A stretch of DNA of 64,000 nucleotides from Actinoplanes sandaracinus. GTDB lineage: Bacteria > Actinomycetota > Actinomycetes > Mycobacteriales > Micromonosporaceae. The notes below the pieces were generated by a model. That model made no database searches. It was not told the DNA's origin and worked only from the letters and a program-made list of their open reading frames with translations. Made by a program: the position numbers and the translations under genes. This document shows positions 15,604-24,646 of the stretch, piece after piece (position 1 is the stretch's first letter; every line of letters starts with the position of its first letter). The stretch is taken from assembly GCF_030009775.1 (NCBI RefSeq), contig NZ_JASCTH010000008.1, positions 1 to 64,000 on the forward strand, written 5' to 3'.

Positions 15604-16485
15604 TTACGGGATGAGCGCCGGGATGCTCGAGTCGAGCAGGCCCCGCTCTTTGAGCGCGCCGTAAAGCGGCGTGCGCTCCGGGTAGTGACCCCACTGGTGG
15701 TCGCCGTCGCCGTCGCCGAAGCCGCCGAGCAGCTGCTTCTGGACGTCGTTGAGGCTGTCCCACTCCGGCCGGCCCGGCAGCGCGGCGTTCTCGTCGCGGA
15801 TCGCGATCCAGCGCGGGGTGTAGCCGAAGAACGCGCCGACACGAGTGATGTCGGAGTAGTTGTCCGACCGGGCGTGCCAGATGCGGCGGTCGAAGACGAC
15901 CAGGTCACCCGGGTTGGCGGTGATCTGGACGGCGCCCTCGGGCTGCGGCCACGGAACGCCACGGCTCGGCGGGCCCGGCAGCCAGTTGGTCTTGTGGCTG
16001 CCGGGCAGGACGGTGAAGTTGCCGCGCCCGGTCTCGCTCACGTCAGAGAACCAGTACGCCAGCTTCACCGACAGCATCGGCCGCGGGTCGGTCTCGATCT
16101 CCCGGTTCTGGCGGCCGCCGTCCTGGTGCCAGTGCCACCACTGCTTCTGCTGCTCGTGCAGCTTGGGATGGACGTCGATGTGCGAGTGGTACACGTGGAC
16201 GTTCCACCCGAGCAGTGACCAGATGTACTTGAAGGCCCGGGGGTGGTCGAGCAGGAAAGCCAGCTCGGGCACGTTGGCGACCGGCGAGAGCTGGTGCAGG
16301 GCGCCGGTCGCGCTCAGCTTGCCCTCGGACCTGGCCTTCTCGTAGTACCCCAGGATCGCGGCGCGGCCGGCCTCGATCTCGCTCTCATCCAGCACCGACG
16401 GCACGATGATGTAGCCGTCGCGGTCGAACGCCTCCCGCTCCCCCGCGGTCATCGGCGTCCAAGCCGGCGCCTCCACCTGAGTCAT
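15604..16485 (-). CDS. PhyH (phytanoyl-CoA dioxygenase) family Fe(II)/2-oxoglutarate oxygenase
   Basis: The predicted protein has 293 residues. The iron-binding facial triad is visible as HQD in WHWHQDGG (about 145) and the distal His in RIWHARSDN (about 215), with the following Thr/Arg region for 2-oxoglutarate. Length fits the PhyH family, which includes ectoine hydroxylases and many natural-product oxygenases. The substrate cannot be told from sequence, and no ectoine genes are nearby. The ATG at 16485 with GAGGGG 6 nt upstream is chosen over an open frame extending to 16578. It appears to be a single-gene unit inserted into a conserved neighbourhood. Confidence 0.85.
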   Translation of the reverse strand: MTQVEAPAWTPMTAGEREAFDRDGYIIVPSVLDESEIEAGRAAILGYYEKARSEGKLSATGALHQLSPVANVPELAFLLDHPRAFKYIWSLLGWNVHVYHSHIDVHPKLHEQQKQWWHWHQDGGRQNREIETDPRPMLSVKLAYWFSDVSETGRGNFTVLPGSHKTNWLPGPPSRGVPWPQPEGAVQITANPGDLVVFDRRIWHARSDNYSDITRVGAFFGYTPRWIAIRDENAALPGRPEWDSLNDVQKQLLGGFGDGDGDHQWGHYPERTPLYGALKERGLLDSSIPALIP

Positions 16486-16541
16486 CGGTTCCCCTCTCGT
16501 CTTTGAAGAGAAGACGCGACCACCCCGCGAATTGGTTGCAG

Positions 16542-17492
16542 CTAATCGGAGAAACTTTCCGGCTCTTCGAGCAGCCACTTCTCGATCAAGTAGAAGGCGA
16601 TCGACGCGCGCATCGGCGCGGTCTTCGCCCCGTCACCCAGGAACATCTCGGCGACGGCCGCACGGGTGAACCAGTGCGCCTCGTCGATCTCCTCGGGCTG
16701 CAGGCGCAAGGGCTGGGACGGGTCGGCGACGGCATGGAATCCCAACATCAACGAGCCGGGGTACGGCCACCCCTGGCTCCCCTCGTAGCGGATCGAGGAG
16801 AGTTTGATGCCCACCTCCTCCAGCACCTCGCGGGCGACCGCGGCCTCGGCCGACTCTCCGGGCTCGACGAACCCGGCCAGGCAGGAGTAACGCCGACTGC
16901 CGTCAGATCTGGCCGGCCAGGCCGCGTTGTGCCCGAGCAGGCAGCGCCCGGCCGGGCCGGGCACCCCGTCGTGCACCAGCACGATCATCGCCGGGTCGGT
17001 CCGCGGCCACATCATCGCGCCGTCCGCGTCGACTCGGGCCCAGCCCGCCTCCACCGCCTCGGTCGGCTTGCCGGTGCGTGGCGAGAACAGGTGGCTCAGG
17101 TGCCAGTTCCCGAGGGCGACGGCCGTGGTGAGCAGGCCGGTGTCGCCGGCGTCGAGCAGGTGCCCGACCTCACGCAGATCCGCCAGCCGCTCGCCGTCGC
17201 CCGCGGTGAGCGGGGCGTCGAGGCTCCAGACCGGCGTGCCGTCCGGGTCGACGCCGAGGAACCGGCGCTCGGCGCCGGCCGGAACGGCCGACGACGGCAT
17301 CAGGATCAGTGCGGTGCCGCCGTCGGGACGGTCCCGGACCAGAGCCCGGCCGCCTTTGGCCAGGTCGACGACGAGGACCAGGCCGCGGTCCCAGGCGTCG
17401 GCGAGCCACACCTCGTCCTTGCGGCGGTCGGCGGCACGGTCCAGGGTGGTACGGGCGAGCGGAGGAGCGCTCGGCTTTTCGGAACTGATCAC
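16542..17492 (-). CDS. nudC: NAD(+) diphosphatase NudC (Nudix)
   Basis: The protein has 316 residues. The Nudix box GFVEPGESAEAAVAREVLEEVGI (about 203-226) is intact, and SQGWPYPGSLM matches the NudC-specific SQPWPFPxS array. NudC hydrolyses NAD(H) to NMN(H) and AMP and can decap NAD-capped RNA. The zinc-ribbon region between the N-terminal and Nudix domains (HLFSPRTGKPTEAVEAGWAR) lacks the usual cysteine pairs, so structural zinc is probably absent. The start overlaps the stop of the upstream M16 gene by 4 nt. Position matches Rv3199c. Confidence 0.9.
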   Translation of the reverse strand: MISSEKPSAPPLARTTLDRAADRRKDEVWLADAWDRGLVLVVDLAKGGRALVRDRPDGGTALILMPSSAVPAGAERRFLGVDPDGTPVWSLDAPLTAGDGERLADLREVGHLLDAGDTGLLTTAVALGNWHLSHLFSPRTGKPTEAVEAGWARVDADGAMMWPRTDPAMIVLVHDGVPGPAGRCLLGHNAAWPARSDGSRRYSCLAGFVEPGESAEAAVAREVLEEVGIKLSSIRYEGSQGWPYPGSLMLGFHAVADPSQPLRLQPEEIDEAHWFTRAAVAEMFLGDGAKTAPMRASIAFYLIEKWLLEEPESFSD

Positions 17493-18808
17493 GCTGCGCT
17501 GCGCTCCACGACGGTCAGGGCGGACAGCTGGGACTCGATCTTCTCGGCGTCACCGAGGACCACGGTCACCGCCCGCGACGGGGCAAGGTATCGGGCGGCC
17601 GCGGCGGCGACCTCGTCGCGACTGGCCGCCGACAGCGCGGCCGAGTGCTGCCTGAGGTGGCTGAGGCGAAGCCCGAAGCCGGCGTACATGCTGGCCAGAG
17701 CGGCTAGGCCGGCCTGGGTGGACATGCCGAGGCGAAGCGTGCCGAGGGCGTAGCGCCGGGCCTGCTCGAGCTCCTCCTCGCCGGGCGGGAGGCTGGCGAT
17801 GCGGCCCAGCTCGTAGATCGTCTCGAGCAGCGACGGACCGGTCACCTCGGTGGCCACCTCGGCGGCGGCGACCAGGGCGGAACCGGCGACATAGTGGTCG
17901 ATCGAGGAGTACGAGCCGTACGTGTACCCCTTGTCCTCGCGGATGTTCTCGGTCCAGCGGGACGAGAAGTAGCCGCCGAAGACCAGGTTCGCCAGGCTCA
18001 GGGCGGCGTAGTCGGGGTCGGTCCGGGTCAGCGCGGGCAGCGCGAGACGCAGCGAGGACTGCACCGAGCCGGGACGGTCGACGAGCAGCAGCGGACCGGT
18101 GGTGAGCGCCGGGGTCGCCGGAAGGCTGCCGTCGGGGGCGCTGCCCGTCCAGCCGCCGAGCACCTTCTCCGCGGTGTCGATGGCCTGGTCCGGGTCGATG
18201 TCGCCGACCAGCACCAGCACCGCGCCCGCAGGCCGCAGCCGGGTGGCGTGCAGCTCACGCAGCGGCTCGGAGCTGAGCGCCCGGATCTCGTCGGGGGCCG
18301 GGGTCTGCACCGCGTACGGGTGGGCGCCGTACATCCGCTTGAGCAGCGCCACCCGGGCCAGGTGGGCGGGCTGGCTCAGCGCGACCTGGATGTGGTCGAC
18401 CAGGCGGTCCCGCTCGGTGGACACCTCCTCCGCCGGGTAGGTGGCGTCGGTGAGCACTCCGGCGAGCAGCTCGAGTGTCCGGTCCAGGCCGTCGGCGAGC
18501 GCGTTGCCGGTGATCAGCAGCCGGTCCGGGTCGAGCCCGGCGGCCAGGCTGCCGCCGACGGCCTGCAACTCGGCCGCGAGGTCGATGCTGGACATGGTGC
18601 TGGTGCCGGTGAACAGCGCCTGCGAGAGCAGGGTGGCCTGGGCCAGCGGGGCGCGCCCGAACGGGATGCGCAGCCGCACCTCGACCAGCGGCACCGCGGA
18701 GCGGCGGATCGCGATCACGGTGAGGCCGTTGGGGAGGGTGCGCTCACTCTCCCGCGGCAGGTTCAGTTCGGCGTCCGGCACCAGGTCCGGCAAGGTCTTC
18801 TGGCTCAT
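17489..18808 (-). CDS. M16 family peptidase-like protein, non-catalytic partner
   Basis: This 439-residue protein has the M16 two-domain arrangement. The place of the zinc motif HxxEH reads AQATLLSQALF, so the metal site is missing. It retains the second-domain region (NIREDKGYTYGSYSS, about 285-300) with the Arg/Tyr typical of the partner subunit. M16B enzymes often act as a catalytic/non-catalytic heterodimer, and the gene directly upstream supplies the intact motif. The 4-bp overlap with nudC indicates one operon. Confidence 0.85.
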   Translation of the reverse strand: MSQKTLPDLVPDAELNLPRESERTLPNGLTVIAIRRSAVPLVEVRLRIPFGRAPLAQATLLSQALFTGTSTMSSIDLAAELQAVGGSLAAGLDPDRLLITGNALADGLDRTLELLAGVLTDATYPAEEVSTERDRLVDHIQVALSQPAHLARVALLKRMYGAHPYAVQTPAPDEIRALSSEPLRELHATRLRPAGAVLVLVGDIDPDQAIDTAEKVLGGWTGSAPDGSLPATPALTTGPLLLVDRPGSVQSSLRLALPALTRTDPDYAALSLANLVFGGYFSSRWTENIREDKGYTYGSYSSIDHYVAGSALVAAAEVATEVTGPSLLETIYELGRIASLPPGEEELEQARRYALGTLRLGMSTQAGLAALASMYAGFGLRLSHLRQHSAALSAASRDEVAAAAARYLAPSRAVTVVLGDAEKIESQLSALTVVERSAA

Positions 18809-18893
18809 GCTGTGCCTCCCTGGACGTGCCCTCCCGGCCCTCGCCTGCGAGGTCGGTGGTCTGGCGCGGCGAGGTGCCGCTCGGTGCGGTCGA

Positions 18894-20201
18894 TCATGCG
18901 CTGGCTCCCGGGATCGCTTCGACGGACGCGCGGCGCTCGGGCCGCAGGGTGGCCGCGGCGGCGGCGATCTGCTCGTCGCGCACCTCGCTGATCAACTTCG
19001 GCAGGTCGTTCAGCAGGCCGGGGCGTCCTCGCTGCAGTTCCAGAACGGCCATCGGCAGCGCCCGGCCGAGGACGTCGTCGGTGCCGTTCAGCAGACGGGT
19101 CGCCATCCGGGCCTGGGTCCGGTCGAGCTCGCCGGGCTTGAGGCCGTCGGCGGCCAGCCGGTCGAGTTCCTCGTCGATGGTGCGGAGCACCTTGCCGGCG
19201 TCGCCGCCGGGCGGCATGTGCGCCTGGAGCAGCATCGCGGTCGGGTTGCGCACCTGGTACTCGTCGCCCATGAAGCCGAGGTAGCCGCCCAGGGTGGTGG
19301 CGGTGCGGTCACGCTGGACCAGCCGCTCGACCAGCCGGGAGGCGTCACCGTCGGTGAGCACCTCGGCCAGGACCACGAACGGCAGGTAGGACTCGAAGTC
19401 GGAGATCGGGTCCGGCACGCGCCAGCCGGCGGCCACCGCCGGGAGCGGGGCGATGCGGTCCGTGTACGACTCGCGCCGCTCCCCGGTCAGGTCGGGTTCG
19501 TCGAAGTCGGGCAGCACCGGGGCGGGACGGGGCGGGACGTCGCCGAAGTGCCGCTCGATCATGGCGGTCGCCTCAGCCACGTCGAAGTCACCGGCGACCG
19601 AGAGCACCGCGTTGCCGCAGGCGTAGTAGCGGTCGAAGAAGCCCTGGGCGTCGTCGACGGTGGCGCTCTCCAGATCTTCGAAGGAGCCGTAGCCGTCGTG
19701 CGCGTTGGCGAAGGTCCCGAACATCACCGGGGGCAGCTTGAGCCAGGGGAAGCCGCCGTACGGCCGGTTCAGGACATTGACCCGGATCTCCTCCTTGACC
19801 ACGTCGACCTGGTTGCGCAGGTTCTCCTCGGTCAGCCGGGGGCCGCGCATCCGGTCGGCCTCGAGGAAGAGCGCACGCTCCAGACCGCCGGACGGCAGCA
19901 CCTCGAAGTAGTCGGTGTAGTCCAGGTGGGTGGAGCCGTTGAAGCTGCCGCCGGCGCCCTGCACGTGGCGGAAGTGCGCCAGCTTCTCCAGGTTCTCCGA
20001 GCCCTGGAACATCAGGTGCTCGAAGAGGTGGGCGAACCCGGTGCGGCCTTCCGGCTCACTGCGGATGCCGACGTCGTAGACGACCGCCACACCGACCACG
20101 GGGGCGCTGCGATCCGGCGAGAGGACCACACGCAGACCGTTGCCGAGAGTGAACCGCTCGACCGGGTATTTCGTCGCGGGGATCTTGATTTTGGGCGCCA
20201 C
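18894..20201 (-). CDS. M16 family zinc metallopeptidase, catalytic subunit
   Basis: The protein has 435 residues and a GTG start. The inverted zinc motif HLFEH lies in GFAHLFEHLMFQGS (about 60-73), and a distal Glu is expected in VKEEIRVNV about 75 residues later. There is no signal peptide, so it is likely cytoplasmic. It probably pairs with the motif-less M16 protein 85 bp downstream. M16B heterodimers degrade peptides in a closed chamber; the substrate here is unknown. Confidence 0.9.
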   Translation of the reverse strand: MAPKIKIPATKYPVERFTLGNGLRVVLSPDRSAPVVGVAVVYDVGIRSEPEGRTGFAHLFEHLMFQGSENLEKLAHFRHVQGAGGSFNGSTHLDYTDYFEVLPSGGLERALFLEADRMRGPRLTEENLRNQVDVVKEEIRVNVLNRPYGGFPWLKLPPVMFGTFANAHDGYGSFEDLESATVDDAQGFFDRYYACGNAVLSVAGDFDVAEATAMIERHFGDVPPRPAPVLPDFDEPDLTGERRESYTDRIAPLPAVAAGWRVPDPISDFESYLPFVVLAEVLTDGDASRLVERLVQRDRTATTLGGYLGFMGDEYQVRNPTAMLLQAHMPPGGDAGKVLRTIDEELDRLAADGLKPGELDRTQARMATRLLNGTDDVLGRALPMAVLELQRGRPGLLNDLPKLISEVRDEQIAAAAATLRPERRASVEAIPGASA

Positions 20202-20468
20202 GGTACGAATCTAGCGGACTCACCTCCGTAGTCGAGTGACGACGGGGCGTAAATACATCAATATCCGGAGCCGATCTTCCGCCGCGAATCGGACGGGTGC
20301 CACCCCCCGTCACCCCAACGGCGGATACCGGGCACGAAACACCCCGAAAGCCACCTGAATGCCGGATTCCCGCGATGCGACCCCGGCTTGACTCACTAAA
20401 CCCATAGGGTCCACTATTCCCATCCAACAGATAGGTATAACGAGGTATCGACGGAAGGGGGGCGCGCC
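20202..20468. promoter_or_regulatory. Divergent promoter region of the CymR-like regulator operon
   Basis: The region is AT-rich for this genome at 20390-20445. It contains a small inverted repeat ACCC-ATA-GGGT at 20400-20410 and a possible -10, TATAAC, at 20436-20441, 27 nt before the GTG start at 20469. The repeat is a candidate site for autoregulation by the Rrf2-type product. A convincing -35 was not found. Confidence 0.35.
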
Positions 20469-20882
20469 GTGTACGTGTCGGCCCGCACGGACTACGCCGT
20501 ACGCGCGATGCTGGCGGTCACCGCCGAGCACCCCCGCCTGGTCAAGGCCGCCGGGCTGGCGGCCGCCCAGGACATCCCGCTCAGCTTCCTGCAAGGCATC
20601 CTGCTCGATCTGCGCCGCGCCGGCCTGCTGCACAGCCACCGCGGCGTGGACGGCGGGTACGCCCTGGCCCGCGCGGGCGAGGAGATCACCGTCGGCGACG
20701 TCGTTCGCGCCGTCGGGGGCGCCCTCACCACCGTGCGCGGGCTCCCCACGTCCACGGCGAACTATCACGGTGCGGCGACGGCGCTGCGCGACGTGTGGGT
20801 CGCCGTCGAGGCGGCCATCGAGGGTGTGGTCGACCACAAGACCCTGGCCGAACTCTCCATCACCTCAGTGAAACGAAACTAG
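20469..20882 (+). CDS. Rrf2 family regulator without cysteines (CymR-like)
   Basis: The protein has 137 residues and a GTG start. The N-terminal winged helix YVSARTDYAVRAMLAV is the standard Rrf2 start, and the wing GVDGGYALAR is intact. IscR and NsrR bind an Fe-S cluster through three cysteines, but this protein has none, which places it with CymR-type regulators that sense sulfur status through protein partners. The ATPase-type transporter for organosulfur compounds starts 8 bp after its stop, so it probably controls that operon and itself. Confidence 0.85.
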   Translation: MYVSARTDYAVRAMLAVTAEHPRLVKAAGLAAAQDIPLSFLQGILLDLRRAGLLHSHRGVDGGYALARAGEEITVGDVVRAVGGALTTVRGLPTSTANYHGAATALRDVWVAVEAAIEGVVDHKTLAELSITSVKRN

Positions 20883-20890
20883 GAGTGAGC

Positions 20891-21952
20891 ATGAGCTCCC
20901 GCACCATACGTGCGCTCGCCCTCGCCTCGGCCGCCCTGGCCGCCTCGACCGCACTGGCCGCCTGTGGTTCCGATGCCGGCGAGGCGAAGAGCCCGACCGC
21001 CGAGGCGTCGAGCATCAAGCTCGGCTACTTCCCGAACATCACCCACGCCCCCGCGCTGGTCGGCGTGGGCAAGGGCCTGTTCGCCCAGTCACTGGGCAGC
21101 ACCAAGCTGGAGGCGACCACCTTCAACGCCGGCCCGGCCGCGATCGAGGCGCTGCTCTCCGGCGCGATCGACGCCACCTACATCGGCCCGAACCCGGCGA
21201 TCAACGGCTGGTCCAAGTCCAAGGGCAGCGCCCTGAAGATCGTCGCGGGCAGCACCTCGGGCGGCGCCGGCCTGGTCGTCAAGGAGGGCATCAACTCCGC
21301 GGCGGACCTCAAGGGCAAGAAGATCGCCACCCCGCAACTGGGCAACACCCAGGATGTCGCACTGCGCGCCTGGCTGAAGCAGAACGGCCTCACCACCGAC
21401 ACCAGTGGCGGCGGTGACGTCTCGATCCTGCCGCAGGACAACGCGACCGCGGTGCAGGCCTTCGCGCAGGGCACCATCGACGGCGCGTGGGTCCCGGAGC
21501 CGAACTACAGCAAGCTGATCCTCGAGTCCAAGGCCAAGGTCCTGGTCGACGAGAAGACGCTGTGGCCGAACCAGGAGTTCGTGACCACCCACCTGATCGT
21601 CAGCCAGAAGTTCCTCAAGGAGTACCCCGGCACGGTCAAGAAGCTGCTGCAGGGCCACATCGCCTCGGTCAAGTTCATCAAGGACAACGGCGCCGACGCC
21701 CAGAAGGCCGCGAACGCCCAGATCGAGTCACTCACCAGCAAGCCGCTGAAGGACGAGATCCTCACGGCCGCGTTCACGAACCTGGAGTTCACCTACGACC
21801 CGATCGCGTCCTCACTGTTCACCAGCGCCAAGCACGCGGAGGGTGTCGGCCTGCTCGACCCGGTCGACCTGAACGGCATCTACGACCTCACGCTGCTGAA
21901 CGACCTGCTGAAGGCGGACGGGCAGCCCGAGGTCACCGACAAGGCGTCCTGA
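20891..21952 (+). CDS. ABC transporter substrate-binding lipoprotein, sulfonate/taurine (SsuA) type
   Basis: The protein has 353 residues. A lipoprotein signal has its lipobox at ALAAC (Cys25). The mature part has the NMT1/SsuA fold: IKLGYFPNITHAPALVG near the start, an AIEALLSGAIDATYIGP block, and DLKGKKIATPQLGN. This family binds nitrate, taurine or aliphatic sulfonates. The cysteine-free Rrf2 regulator upstream favours organosulfur. The AGGAG ribosome-binding site begins right at the regulator's stop. Confidence 0.88.
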   Translation: MSSRTIRALALASAALAASTALAACGSDAGEAKSPTAEASSIKLGYFPNITHAPALVGVGKGLFAQSLGSTKLEATTFNAGPAAIEALLSGAIDATYIGPNPAINGWSKSKGSALKIVAGSTSGGAGLVVKEGINSAADLKGKKIATPQLGNTQDVALRAWLKQNGLTTDTSGGGDVSILPQDNATAVQAFAQGTIDGAWVPEPNYSKLILESKAKVLVDEKTLWPNQEFVTTHLIVSQKFLKEYPGTVKKLLQGHIASVKFIKDNGADAQKAANAQIESLTSKPLKDEILTAAFTNLEFTYDPIASSLFTSAKHAEGVGLLDPVDLNGIYDLTLLNDLLKADGQPEVTDKAS

Positions 21953-21974
21953 CGGATCGATGGGAGGGCGAGCA

Positions 21975-22751
21975 GTGAGCATCCTCGAAACCACGGACGT
22001 TCGCACCGGTGCGCTGGTGCGCATCGAGAACGTCTCCAAGCAGTACGGGTCCGGGAACAACACCCTGCTCGCCCTCGACCGCGTCTCGCTCGACGTCCAG
22101 CGGGGAGAGTTCGTCTGCCTGCTGGGCGCCTCCGGATGCGGCAAGAGCACCCTGCTCTCGCTGGTGGCAGGACTCGACAAGATCACCAGCGGCACCCTGG
22201 ACATCGGCGGGCGGCACGTCGCGCTGATGTTCCAGGAGGCCGCCCTCTTCCCCTGGCTCTCGGTGGCCGGCAACATCGAACTACCCCTGCGCCTGCAGGG
22301 CGTCGGCCGGGCCGAGCGCCGCCAGCGCGCCCTGGAACTGCTGGAGACCGTCCGGCTGGGCGGGTTCGGCGACAAGCGGCCGCACGAGCTCTCCGGCGGC
22401 ATGCGGCAGCGGGTCGCTCTGGCCCGGGCGCTCGCCCAGAACGCGGACGTCCTGCTGATGGACGAGCCGTTCGGCGCCCTCGACGCGATGACCCGCGACA
22501 TCCTGCACGACGAGCTGGAACGGATCTGGCGCGAGCAGGAGCTCACCGTTCTCTTCGTGACCCACAACGTGCGCGAGGCGGTCCGCCTCGGCGACCGGGT
22601 GATCCTGCTGAGCAGCCGGCCGGGCCGGGTGATCGAGGACTTCAAGATCGGCCACCCGCGGCCCCGCCGCATCGACTCCCCCGAGGTCTCCGGCCAGGCC
22701 GCCGAGATCACTGACCGGCTCCGTGCGGAGGTCGCCCGTCATGCCCACTGA
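21975..22751 (+). CDS. ABC transporter ATPase, SsuB/TauB type
   Basis: The predicted protein has 258 residues. Walker A is GASGCGKST, the Q-loop LMFQEAALFPW, the signature LSGGMRQRVALARAL and Walker B LLMDEPFGALD, followed by the H-loop FVTHNVREA. All motifs are intact. The FQE..LFPW Q-loop is typical of nitrate/sulfonate/taurine importers. The GTG at 21975 with GGGAGGG 7 nt upstream is preferred over the ATG at 21960, which lies within that ribosome-binding site. Confidence 0.88.
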   Translation: MSILETTDVRTGALVRIENVSKQYGSGNNTLLALDRVSLDVQRGEFVCLLGASGCGKSTLLSLVAGLDKITSGTLDIGGRHVALMFQEAALFPWLSVAGNIELPLRLQGVGRAERRQRALELLETVRLGGFGDKRPHELSGGMRQRVALARALAQNADVLLMDEPFGALDAMTRDILHDELERIWREQELTVLFVTHNVREAVRLGDRVILLSSRPGRVIEDFKIGHPRPRRIDSPEVSGQAAEITDRLRAEVARHAH

Positions 22752-23613
22752 GGTCACCGAAGAGCAGCGGAACGCCGACCAGGTCAGCGGACTGGACGCG
22801 CTCGAACTCGGCCCGCAGCGGAAGAAGGGCCAGCTCGGCCGGCGTATCTGGAGCAGCACCTGGCCGAAACTGCTCGCCATCGTCATCGTCATCGGCATCT
22901 GGCAGCTCGTCTACCTGTCCGAGTGGCGTCCGGCCTACGTCTTCCCGCCGCCGGCCGACGTCCTCGCCGAGCTCGGGGAACTCGCCATCACCCCGAAGTT
23001 CTGGGACGGCGTGCAGCTGACCATGACCCGGGCGATCACCGGCTTCGCGATGGCCGTGGCGATCGGCACCCTGATCGGCGCGGCGGTCTCCCGCTTCGCC
23101 CCGCTGCGGGCCGCGATCGGCTCACTGATCACCGGCTTGCAGACCATGCCGTCGATCATGTGGTTCCCGCTCGCCATCCTGCTCTTCCAGCTCGGCGAGA
23201 AGGCGATCCTCTTCGTGGTCGTCATCGGCGCCGCGCCGTCGGTGGCGAACGGCCTGATCAGCGGCATCGACTACGTGCCCCGGACCTGGCTGCGGGTGGG
23301 CCAGGTGATGGGCATGTCCGGCCTCGCGAAATACCGGCACCTGATCCTGCCGGCGTCGCTGCCGTCCTTCGTCTCCGGTCTCAAGCAGGGCTGGGCGTTC
23401 TCCTGGCGCAGCCTGATGGCGGGCGAACTGCTGGTCATCGTGCCGGGAACGGTCTCGATCGGCGTACGGATGCAGACCGCCCGCGATTTGAGCGACGCCG
23501 TCGCCGTGATCGCCTACATCATCGTGGTGCTGGTCATCGGCATCCTCGTCGACCAGCTCTTCAACGCCTCCGACAACGCCCTGCGCAAGCGCTGGGGCCT
23601 GACCGGGAGCTGA
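22741..23613 (+). CDS. ABC transporter permease, SsuC/TauC type
   Basis: The protein has 290 residues with six membrane segments after a polar N-terminus of about 40 residues. The cytoplasmic EAA loop (about 190-210; GMSGLAKYRHLILPASLPS) contacts the ATPase. It overlaps the ATPase gene by 11 bp. It completes a regulator-binding protein-ATPase-permease operon. No sulfonate monooxygenase is adjacent. Confidence 0.88.
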   Translation: MPTEVTEEQRNADQVSGLDALELGPQRKKGQLGRRIWSSTWPKLLAIVIVIGIWQLVYLSEWRPAYVFPPPADVLAELGELAITPKFWDGVQLTMTRAITGFAMAVAIGTLIGAAVSRFAPLRAAIGSLITGLQTMPSIMWFPLAILLFQLGEKAILFVVVIGAAPSVANGLISGIDYVPRTWLRVGQVMGMSGLAKYRHLILPASLPSFVSGLKQGWAFSWRSLMAGELLVIVPGTVSIGVRMQTARDLSDAVAVIAYIIVVLVIGILVDQLFNASDNALRKRWGLTGS

Positions 23614-23631
23614 GCCGGCCGCACGTCGCGC

Positions 23632-24519
23632 TCAGAGCGGCCGGACCGACTCCAGAACCTCCCGGACCACGTGGTCGTACTGCTTGTGGGTGCCGGGAAC
23701 GGAGACGTAGAGGACCGCAGCCGTCGTCTTGCCGACGTCGATGACCGCCACCGCGGAGTACTCGTCGGTGGCGGTCAGCCCCGGCGCCGTGAAGCGCAGG
23801 CGGAACTCGCTCACCCATGCCGGGCGCCCACCCAGTGTCGTCACCTCGTCGCGCAGCGGCTCCATGGTGTTCGGCTGCGGGTAGTACTCGGCCCGCACGT
23901 CCGCCGCGACCTGCCGTCCCACGCACTCCATGTCGAGCGAGACGGCGTCGTTGTCGGTCGCCGGGACCGCCGCCGACAGGATCGAGGCGTGGTAGCGCCC
24001 GCCCGGGTAGACCTCGGTCACGAAGTGCTGCCCGACCCGATAGGGCACCTCGAGCGTCCCCGCGTTCCACACCTCGGTCCACGGGACCCAGGGTGCGCCG
24101 TACCGCTGATAGGAGATGCCCGCGGCCTCGTCCACCGTGCGCTCGCCGGTGACCGGCGCCGGCGCGCCCGGCGCGGCGCTCGCCGTGGCGCCCGGCGAGA
24201 CGGTGGGCGCCGGGCACGCCCGCGCCAGCGGCGGCCGCAGGTCGGGCGCCGAAGCGGCCCGGTCACTGAACGGGCTGCCGTCACCACCGATGATCATGAC
24301 GAGCAGCACGGTGAGCCCGGCGGCGACGATCGCCGCCGCCACCCCGCCGAAAATCAGCAACTGCCGCCTGCGCCGTCGTGGTCCATCCGGCGGGGGCGCG
24401 GCGGGCGGCGCCGCCGGCGGCGGAGACTGCGGGGGTACGCCGTAGGCGGTCACCGTGCCCGATGACCATGATCCGGCCGGCCGGGCCCAGGCGGAGCTCT
24501 GCGGGTTCGGTTCGGACAT
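23632..24519 (-). CDS. Single-pass membrane protein of unknown function, Pro-rich N-terminus
   Basis: The predicted protein has 295 residues. A Pro/Ala-rich cytoplasmic N-terminus and an RRRRR stop-transfer cluster precede one membrane helix (about 62-85). An extracellular domain follows with ACPAP near its start and MECVG later, perhaps a disulfide. The outer part (GISYQRYGAPWVPW) looks like the substrate-free domains of many actinobacterial hypothetical proteins. I cannot assign a function. It converges on the ABC permease with only 18 bp between. The ATG at 24519 is chosen; a GTG at 24558 is possible. Confidence 0.7.
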   Translation of the reverse strand: MSEPNPQSSAWARPAGSWSSGTVTAYGVPPQSPPPAAPPAAPPPDGPRRRRRQLLIFGGVAAAIVAAGLTVLLVMIIGGDGSPFSDRAASAPDLRPPLARACPAPTVSPGATASAAPGAPAPVTGERTVDEAAGISYQRYGAPWVPWTEVWNAGTLEVPYRVGQHFVTEVYPGGRYHASILSAAVPATDNDAVSLDMECVGRQVAADVRAEYYPQPNTMEPLRDEVTTLGGRPAWVSEFRLRFTAPGLTATDEYSAVAVIDVGKTTAAVLYVSVPGTHKQYDHVVREVLESVRPL

Positions 24520-24646
24520 GTCACCAGTGAACACCACAGGCGCCGTCACCCGCGTCACGCCGGAATCGTCCCACGAGCCGCCAAAGCCTGCCCGATTCGT
24601 CCGCGCGAGCCGCGCCGTTCCCAGAAACTTCGGTTACCGTGCTGCC

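Noticed and set aside
15604..16485. Ectoine hydroxylase (EctD)
   Set aside because: PhyH family only; no ectABC genes nearby and no diagnostic EctD motif that I could confirm.
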